DNA from: Prevotella sp.
Lineage (GTDB): Bacteria > Bacteroidota > Bacteroidia > Bacteroidales > Bacteroidaceae
DNA: 12,203 bases
Assembly: GCA_021204735.1 (NCBI GenBank)
Contig: JAJPYV010000054.1
Location: forward strand, 1-12,203
Direction: 5' to 3'
Shown here: positions 7,173-12,203 of the stretch, piece after piece
How the letters are laid out: every line of letters begins with the position of its first letter
How positions within the stretch are numbered: position 1 is the stretch's first letter
The notes under the pieces: generated by a model
What the model saw: the letters and a program-made list of their open reading frames with translations, nothing else
What the model was told of the DNA's origin: nothing
Databases searched by the model: none
Program-made: the position numbers and the translations under genes

Positions 7173-9434
7173 ATGGCAAACAAAGATAATGTTATAGAAT
7201 CAACAGATGTTGAAACTTCTGTGGAATTAAGAATCGCAAAAGCGATTGCTTCCGTGAAAAGGACGTCAGAACGTGTAATAGGTATAACTGCAACAGATTA
7301 CACCTATTCTGCACTTTCCTACATGGCTACAACAGTCCGCCCAGAACCAATTACACCATTGGAAAGAGCAGTAGTAGGTATAATTGATATTGACAACAAT
7401 GCCTCATTAGAAGGAATTGGCAAGATATTAGGATTGGACATTGTTCATGATGTGGCTGAGTACACAATGTTACTTGAATCTATTGATAAGATGAAAGGGT
7501 ATGGTATGCTCGAAGGTGATGAGTCGTATTTTTCATTAACAGAAAAAGGGAAAGTTTTTGCCGCAGAAGGGGAACGACCTATTACGTATAACAAGTCATT
7601 CGAAATATCATACGACCCTAACCATCCAGAATATTTGTATTTATCAAACGATTTCTCATCCGCCAATCGGACTATAGAAAAATGCGATCCGCCTACTGAC
7701 GAGATGTCACTGCAAGAAATTAAGAATTTTGCAGAAGTACAAGCTCCTGAAGTACAAAATGCAAAAAACAGATATATTCTTCAGTCGGCTGTCATAAAGG
7801 AGGCAAATACAGTTACAGTTTGTGTTTACGTCTTCATTCTTCAGTCCATTCGTAATGAAGAAGATTTCAGGGTATTTGCATATGACGACACTCAAAACGC
7901 GATCCTTCCTCATTTCTCTGGATTAATTCAAAGTGACAAAGAATGGACTGTCCAGCTGCTTGATCAGTGCATTTCTAATTCACTGAAGTTGCCAAAAGAA
8001 GATGGTGGATGGACCATCGTACCTGCTAATCAGGAAAAGAACGAGGAACAAAAAGAGATAGAAGCAGAACTCGTACAACAAGAAGATAAAGAGTCCGAAG
8101 GCGGAGTCAATTGCAATGAACTTGAACGACTTCACAAAAAAGCTTTATATGACCAAGTTTCTTTTGAGCTTGAACTTGATAAGATCTTTAAACAAGATAA
8201 TCCAGATGAAGTTTGGTTGATTAGCCCATTTGTTAACCGGACCTTTTTAAACGTTCGTGTAAAACAATTTGAACCATTGCTCAAAGCAAACAAGAGAATA
8301 TTCATAGCTTACTCTGAGCCATACTATAATAAACCCACAATCTCACAAGAAGCTCATGATGATATAATGAAAGAGATAGAACGACTTTCCAAATTATATC
8401 CGAACTTCTACTGCGTAGAACTGCCACAATTCCATACCAAACAAGTATTAGAAGTAAAGAAGGGTCAGTGCGTGCTTTTTAATGGAAGTTTCAATGTTCT
8501 TTCATTCAATGTTCTTTCATCCAATAATGTAAGCATAAAGAAAAAAGTTAGTCGAGAAGAAATGGCGCTTGTTCATTATCAGATTGCAATATCCAAGCGT
8601 CAAGAATATATTGAAACATTTGCCAATATCTATGAGAATGAAATTCTTAATGATGTACGCAATAGCGAGCCTAAAAAAATAGCTAAAATCAAATGTGATA
8701 GGATAGATTACCTTCGTCAGATTTCTGAGAAAAAAGAGAATTTTGTCGATTTTTATACAGAATACGACGAGAAGACCCTTCAGGCAAAAAACTCTGTATG
8801 GTATGGTGAATGTGACTCATTGCATGAGAAAATAAACCAAGCAATTGGAAATGATTCAATCAACGTAAATGAATATAAAAATATAAAGGCGGCATATTCA
8901 TCCCTGATAAAAGATGCTGTTCTTCTGACTGTAAACTCCGATGTTGTAAGTAATCTTGAAGAAGCATATGCAGAATTGGATCGTCTCCGAAGCACAAAGG
9001 ATAATCAAAATAATAAACAATTTGTTGAAGTTCCACTTTCTGGATCAATTACAGATATGGCGAAAGAAATCATCAATAATGCAAAACTTGATGATGAAAA
9101 AAGTGTTACGAAATATGTCGCAGCCCTCAATTTCCTATATTCCAAGAGAGAGTTTAAGAACATTGACGAAGGGACTAAACATCTAAAAAAGTTGCTTTAT
9201 AACACGTCTGGATTCTCTTATGTTTCTGTTTTTGATTATAGAGAAAATATGTTTGGCACTAGATATGATGCGACCATAGGTATTGGAGGATATTCATTTA
9301 GACTCAATAGTATTTTACCTAAGACTATGGAGAAAAAAATAGAATCTCTTAAAAGACCAAGAGGTCGTATTTCGCTTCAGAATGTTAACAAAGATGATAT
9401 AGAGAAAACGCTTAGAAAAATCTTAAATAAATAA
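7173..9434 (+). CDS. Winged-helix plus phospholipase-D-like (HKD) protein, putative nuclease
   Basis: This 753-residue protein has an N-terminal region (about 58-136) that reads as a winged helix, with LERAVVGIIDIDNNASLEGI and a terminal SYFSLTEKGKVFA wing. An acidic linker follows at about 287-320. Then comes a PLD-like fold at about 343-475: a typical opening strand VWLISPFVNRTFL, the catalytic pair H421-x-K423 in QFHTKQVLEV, and the downstream G438-S439-x-N441. The aspartate of the classical HxKx4D is absent (V428; E427 is next to it). Only one HKD half-motif is seen, so activity would need a dimer, as in Nuc-type PLD nucleases. The C-terminal 270 residues are helical and unassigned. A 15-bp tandem duplication sits at the GSxN motif. 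It starts 6 nt after the helicase stop, so they are translationally linked. The likely role is cleavage of nucleic acid unwound by the helicase; a non-nucleolytic PLD role cannot be excluded. Confidence 0.8.
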   Translation: MANKDNVIESTDVETSVELRIAKAIASVKRTSERVIGITATDYTYSALSYMATTVRPEPITPLERAVVGIIDIDNNASLEGIGKILGLDIVHDVAEYTMLLESIDKMKGYGMLEGDESYFSLTEKGKVFAAEGERPITYNKSFEISYDPNHPEYLYLSNDFSSANRTIEKCDPPTDEMSLQEIKNFAEVQAPEVQNAKNRYILQSAVIKEANTVTVCVYVFILQSIRNEEDFRVFAYDDTQNAILPHFSGLIQSDKEWTVQLLDQCISNSLKLPKEDGGWTIVPANQEKNEEQKEIEAELVQQEDKESEGGVNCNELERLHKKALYDQVSFELELDKIFKQDNPDEVWLISPFVNRTFLNVRVKQFEPLLKANKRIFIAYSEPYYNKPTISQEAHDDIMKEIERLSKLYPNFYCVELPQFHTKQVLEVKKGQCVLFNGSFNVLSFNVLSSNNVSIKKKVSREEMALVHYQIAISKRQEYIETFANIYENEILNDVRNSEPKKIAKIKCDRIDYLRQISEKKENFVDFYTEYDEKTLQAKNSVWYGECDSLHEKINQAIGNDSINVNEYKNIKAAYSSLIKDAVLLTVNSDVVSNLEEAYAELDRLRSTKDNQNNKQFVEVPLSGSITDMAKEIINNAKLDDEKSVTKYVAALNFLYSKREFKNIDEGTKHLKKLLYNTSGFSYVSVFDYRENMFGTRYDATIGIGGYSFRLNSILPKTMEKKIESLKRPRGRISLQNVNKDDIEKTLRKILNK
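8490..8519 (+). repeat. 15-bp perfect tandem duplication within the PLD motif
   Basis: Two perfect adjacent copies of TTCAATGTTCTTTCA (8490-8504 and 8505-8519) encode FNVLS twice, giving GSFNVLSFNVLSSN. The duplication keeps the frame and directly follows the G-S of the PLD GSxN motif, where family members normally have one such stretch. It is probably a recent slippage event and reversible by copy-number change. Confidence 0.9.
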
Positions 9435-9437
9435 TTT

Positions 9438-10073
9438 ATGTCTCGTTTTGAATCTTCTCGTTTTGCTCGTAATAGCAATGTAATGAATGCTGAGGTGCTA
9501 AAGACAGCGTGTGATTCTTTAGGGTGGAAATACTGTTTGAACAATAACATTCTTACAGTATCTGATGCAAACCAAAAACAAAACATGTATGGTGAATATA
9601 TCCTTCAAGTTGATCTCACAACAAATAAGGTGAGCTACAACACCTATTATACTCCTGATGCACCCCTAAAAGTCGAAGAACTTCAAAATACATTTTATAA
9701 GCTTAATGCTGAATATGCAAGGAAATCTTTAATTCAATCATTTAAAAGAAAAGGGTTCACATATCTGTCTAATGACAAATTCCAACCTACAGAGGAAGAA
9801 GTGTATTCATTCTTTATGGTTGGTAGGTCTGTAGATAAGACAGAAGACGAACCTATTGCACAAATTAAGTTTATTATCCTAAAAGATGGTACTATAGTTA
9901 CCGACTCGGATTATTTACCAAACGATGTTAATGAAAAGGCACATGCAGCCATGGACGAGTTGGAAACACTTTTAGGGAATAAACGAGTAATGACCAAAAA
10001 GGAAATACCATCAAAGTACCTATACAAAATGAAGCCTCGCAGGGTTAATATTATAGAACAGAATAGAAAATAG
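9438..10073 (+). CDS. DUF1257 (Ycf35-like) - DUF2997 fusion protein
   Basis: This 211-residue protein has two parts. Residues 1-130 resemble Ycf35/DUF1257: it starts MSRF (family MSHF), then NAEVLKTACDSLGW, a beta region, and YARKSLIQSFKRKGFTY, which parallels the family's RYAYNTVVSEAxKQGF segment. Residues about 140-200 resemble DUF2997: IKFIILKDGTIV with D150-G151, a helix AHAAMDELETLLG, and a basic tail with KKEIPSKYLYK, parallel to the family's RFxIxxDGxV ... AIExxLG ... EYY pattern. In cyanobacteria and other bacteria these are separate adjacent genes beside the Ycf46 AAA+ gene; here they are one polypeptide, followed after 5 nt by Ycf46. It probably binds or regulates that ATPase. Biochemical function is unknown for both families. 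The assignment rests on recalled motifs plus the highly specific neighbourhood. Confidence 0.75.
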   Translation: MSRFESSRFARNSNVMNAEVLKTACDSLGWKYCLNNNILTVSDANQKQNMYGEYILQVDLTTNKVSYNTYYTPDAPLKVEELQNTFYKLNAEYARKSLIQSFKRKGFTYLSNDKFQPTEEEVYSFFMVGRSVDKTEDEPIAQIKFIILKDGTIVTDSDYLPNDVNEKAHAAMDELETLLGNKRVMTKKEIPSKYLYKMKPRRVNIIEQNRK

Positions 10074-10078
10074 AAGCG

Positions 10079-11698
10079 ATGGAAGAAATCTTTAAAAAAA
10101 TAGAAGCATTACTGAATGCTTTTTACCCAGTACTTTATCTAACGAGTTTTGAGTATGAACGAACAAAACAAAAAGTTAGAACTGCCGTGGGGAATGTTGC
10201 CCCCAAAAACAACCATATATATGAGTGGAATTGTGTAGATGGGCTTTTCCTAATTCAAAAAAACTCACGGAATCAGGTTGAGAACATGGAAGAACCTGAA
10301 GAGGTGCTAAAATATATTTTATCAGCAACTGATCGTTCTTATAAAGATGTTTTCTTGTTAGAAGATTTTAACAACTATATAGAAGAACCAAGAATTAAGC
10401 ATCTTTTAAGAATAATTGCAGATAAGGCAAGATTTACAAACACTCATGTGATCATTGTGTCTGCTACATATAAATTGCCTACTGAGCTTGAAAAGTATGT
10501 AACGGCCTTGAATATTCCTTTACCTAGTCGTTATGATTTGGATAAAACATTACAACAAGTTGAAAAGGATATAAAGTTATCATTATCTGCAGAGCAAAGG
10601 AATAAATTGATAGATGCTGCACTAGGTATGACTTCTATGGAGGCGGATTTAGCATTCTGTCTTGCTGCTGTTAAGGATAATCTGGGGAAGAACTCGCCAT
10701 ATATCGTATCATCAGAGAAAGAGCAAATAATTCGCAAGTCGGGCATTCTTGATTATTTTCCCAAGAATGAAAATTTGAAAGATGTTGGAGGTATGGAAGT
10801 CCTTAAAGACTGGCTTTTTAAAAGACAGAAAGCGTATGAGAAGAAAGCAAGAGACTTTGGTTTGCAAGAACCGAAAGGATTGCTTTTGCTCGGTGTTCCA
10901 GGTTGTGGTAAAAGTCTGACAGCAAAATCAATTGCTTCGTTTTGGAATATGCCTTTGCTAAGGCTTGACATTGGCAAGGTTTTCCAAGGATTTGTAGGAA
11001 GTAGCGAAGACAATATTCGAAAAGCAATTGCGACGGCCGAAGCTGTTGCACCATGCGTGTTGTGGATTGATGAGATTGAAAAAGGTTTGAGTGGAGTGCA
11101 ATCAAGTGGAGCAACTGATGGGGGTGTAACTTCAAGAATTTTCTCGACAATTCTTACATGGATGCAAGAGAAAACATCTCCAGTGTTTGTTGTTGCTACG
11201 GCAAACAATATCAATCTTCTTCCGCCTGAACTTCTCCGTAAAGGAAGATTTGATGAGATTTTCTTTGTTGATCTTCCCAACGAAGAGGAACGCAAGAAAA
11301 TTTTTGAAATCCATCTTGTGAAAAAGAATCAGAATCCACAATCTTTCCCAATGGAGTTGCTTAGTAAGAAAACAGAAGGATTCAATGGAGCAGAAATTGA
11401 AGAATGCATTAAAGAAGCGATGTTTGCAGCGTATGTTGATAATCCTGAAATACCGGTTTTGAAATCTTGTCATTTGGTAAATGCTATAAACAAAACTGTA
11501 CCATTATCAATAACGATGAAAGAACAAATATCTGCATTACGCCTGTGGGCTTCAACTCGTGCTAAGAATGCTTCGGTTGAACTCCAAATCGAAAACCGAA
11601 AAGAGAGGACTATTTTATTAACTATGCCAGAATTAGATGTGGAACGATCATTTAATATAAATAAAATGTCCAATAGTAATGAACGACACGCTGATTAA
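10079..11698 (+). CDS. Ycf46-type AAA+ ATPase
   Basis: This 539-residue protein, slightly longer than typical Ycf46 (about 490-530), matches the family along its length. The N-terminal domain (1-200) is a degenerate RecA-like fold beginning IEALLNAFYPVLYLTSFEYE and containing VFLLEDFNNYI, with no Walker A of its own. A linker carrying EKEQIIRKSGILDYFP and the DVGG sequence leads to the active AAA+ module: Walker A GVPGCGKS (272-279), Walker B LWIDE (D331-E332), sensor 1 N376 in ATANNINLLP, and the conserved RKGRFDE (387-393) with a candidate arginine finger. A helical lid (EGFNGAEIEECIKEAMFAA) follows. Ycf46 is poorly understood; in cyanobacteria it has been linked to CO2 uptake and photosynthesis regulation, which cannot apply here. 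It likely forms a hexamer that remodels a protein partner, with the DUF1257-DUF2997 protein as co-factor. It is the last gene of the operon. Confidence 0.95.
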   Translation: MEEIFKKIEALLNAFYPVLYLTSFEYERTKQKVRTAVGNVAPKNNHIYEWNCVDGLFLIQKNSRNQVENMEEPEEVLKYILSATDRSYKDVFLLEDFNNYIEEPRIKHLLRIIADKARFTNTHVIIVSATYKLPTELEKYVTALNIPLPSRYDLDKTLQQVEKDIKLSLSAEQRNKLIDAALGMTSMEADLAFCLAAVKDNLGKNSPYIVSSEKEQIIRKSGILDYFPKNENLKDVGGMEVLKDWLFKRQKAYEKKARDFGLQEPKGLLLLGVPGCGKSLTAKSIASFWNMPLLRLDIGKVFQGFVGSSEDNIRKAIATAEAVAPCVLWIDEIEKGLSGVQSSGATDGGVTSRIFSTILTWMQEKTSPVFVVATANNINLLPPELLRKGRFDEIFFVDLPNEEERKKIFEIHLVKKNQNPQSFPMELLSKKTEGFNGAEIEECIKEAMFAAYVDNPEIPVLKSCHLVNAINKTVPLSITMKEQISALRLWASTRAKNASVELQIENRKERTILLTMPELDVERSFNINKMSNSNERHAD

Positions 11699-11774
11699 AA
11701 ATCTATGATATAGAAACGAGATATTTGGACTGTTCGATAGGAATAAAATATGTTAACGTGAGTTCGATATAAAT

Positions 11775-12075
11775 TCAAAAGGGAGCAAGTTGTCCATTGT
11801 TAATGGAAGAAACATCAATGGCCAGTTTTTTTATCAAAAAAAACAATATGCGGAAATTCTGCGAGGTGTGGAATGACTGGTGCCTTGAATGTTCAATCTG
11901 TGCAATATTCTTCAGTTAGTCGTTGACGGTTTCAATCAAGACCTTTTTCCTAAGCAGTTTTTGTCTGCGATGCTCATCAGGTGTTCCTCTTATTGTTTTT
12001 CATTTTGATGACAATCATCTGTATGCCGTTGAGAAAAAGATTATCGAACAACATCTTTTTTCGGCAAAAAATACG
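11775..12075 (-). pseudogene. Decayed 3' part of an IS982-family transposase
   Basis: Read on the minus strand, several frames give pieces of one DDE transposase C-terminus. From right to left these are KKMLFDNLFLNGIQMIVIKM, then KLLRKKVLIETVND, an in-frame TAA, LKNIAQIEHSRHQSFH, a frameshift to SAYCFF, and a return to KKLAIDVSSINNGQLAPF with a TGA at 11775-11777. The LRKRxxIETVNDxLKNIxQIEHSRHRSF signature is characteristic of IS982-family enzymes. At least one stop and two or three frameshifts make it inactive, and the N-terminal two-thirds with the catalytic residues is missing. No terminal inverted repeat or target duplication is obvious; the element's end probably lies in 11740-11775. The plus-strand open frame at 11923-12114 is a by-product of this remnant. 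Confidence 0.75.
11791..11832 (+). terminator. Possible intrinsic terminator after the operon
   Basis: TGTCCATTG (11791-11799) can pair with CAATGGCCA (11816-11824) with one mismatch across a 16-nt loop, followed at once by a T run (11826-11832). It lies about 95 nt after the Ycf46 stop. Against it: the stem is weak, a competing hairpin CCATT-GTT-AATGG exists, and the sequence is part of the decayed transposase. Confidence 0.25.
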
Positions 12076-12119
12076 CGAGTTCGGGATAAGAAATATCAGA
12101 AAAAGATGGTATAAGAGTT

Positions 12120-12196
12120 GGTAATCATCAGGATATTTTGTACCTTTAATGTGTGAAAATCAAAGTATTAATAAAAGCGCATACCTGATGATTACC
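12120..12196. repeat. Perfect 13-bp inverted repeat around a possible promoter
   Basis: GGTAATCATCAGG (12120-12132) and its exact reverse complement CCTGATGATTACC (12184-12196) are separated by 51 bp. Their centres are 64 bp apart, close to six helical turns. On the plus strand TACCTTTA (12141-12148) is one base off the Bacteroides -7 box and GTTG (12117-12120) is a weak -33 box, so the left arm would fall in the promoter spacer. This fits a two-site operator with looping for a gene beyond the window; a small invertible promoter is the other reading. Confidence 0.6.
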
Positions 12197-12203
12197 ACGG
12201 ACA

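Noticed and set aside
3252..9434. Direct assignment of the helicase and PLD pair to the Mokosh system
   Set aside because: No kinase domain is seen, the N-terminal region is unfamiliar and three extra operon genes are present, so only a resemblance is claimed.
7173..9434. DISARM DrmC-like assignment for the PLD protein
   Set aside because: No DrmA/DrmB-type genes or methyltransferase are present, and the helicase is of the Upf1/DNA2 type rather than the DISARM type.
10753..11295. 180-residue minus-strand reading frame within the Ycf46 gene
   Set aside because: It is antisense to the conserved Walker A and B region and shows no domain of its own.
11923..12114. 63-residue plus-strand reading frame near the right end
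   Set aside because: The minus strand of the same DNA reads as transposase fragments; the plus-strand frame starts at TTG and has no familiar features.

Overview
The window looks like an accessory (genomic island) stretch of a Bacteroidota chromosome, most likely Bacteroides or a close relative. Three things suggest this: promoter-like elements of the Bacteroides type (TTTG, about 20 bp, TAnnTTTG), A-rich translation starts without a strong Shine-Dalgarno sequence, and a Nudix-fold transcription regulator of the kind found in gut Bacteroidetes. Base composition changes by eye: the Nudix regulator gene is clearly richer in G+C than the AT-rich genes from about 2.0 to 11.7 kb, which fits acquisition of the latter by transfer.

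Layout. Positions 1-215 hold a probable remnant of a RhuM-like gene. The stretch 214-390 shows nothing I can name. A Nudix-type regulator (503-1201) is preceded by three near-identical 19-bp direct repeats that coincide with two promoter-like sequences, so it is probably autoregulated. Next comes a frameshifted pseudogene (1298-1997). It contains a 36-bp duplication around a GC-rich 30-bp filler that reads, in another frame, as the signature of phosphoglycerate mutase GpmI. Then follows a zinc-ribbon/transmembrane/Sel1-repeat protein (2021-2662).

The main content is a tightly packed five-gene operon (2794-11698, gaps of 3-6 nt) behind its own promoter-like sequence at 2728-2757: (1) an unrecognised 150-residue protein; (2) a 1304-residue SF1 helicase of the Upf1/DNA2-like type with about 830 unrecognised N-terminal residues; (3) a 753-residue winged-helix plus phospholipase-D-like (HxK...GSxN) protein; (4) a 211-residue protein that reads as a fusion of DUF1257 (Ycf35-like) and DUF2997; (5) a Ycf46-type AAA+ ATPase. 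DUF1257, DUF2997 and Ycf46 genes are known neighbours elsewhere, notably in cyanobacteria. Here the trio is joined to a helicase-nuclease pair. I infer a multi-component nucleic-acid-targeting system, plausibly anti-phage or anti-mobile-element defence: helicase and PLD protein as effector, the AAA+ ATPase with its DUF1257-DUF2997 partner as a remodelling or control module, and the first gene as an accessory or sensor. No function has been shown from sequence.

The right end (11.75-12.08 kb) is a decayed IS982-family transposase remnant on the minus strand. It is followed by a perfect 13-bp inverted repeat (12120-12132 / 12184-12196) around a possible promoter of a gene beyond the window. The flanking transposase, RhuM and pseudogene debris fits a mobile, defence-island-like setting.
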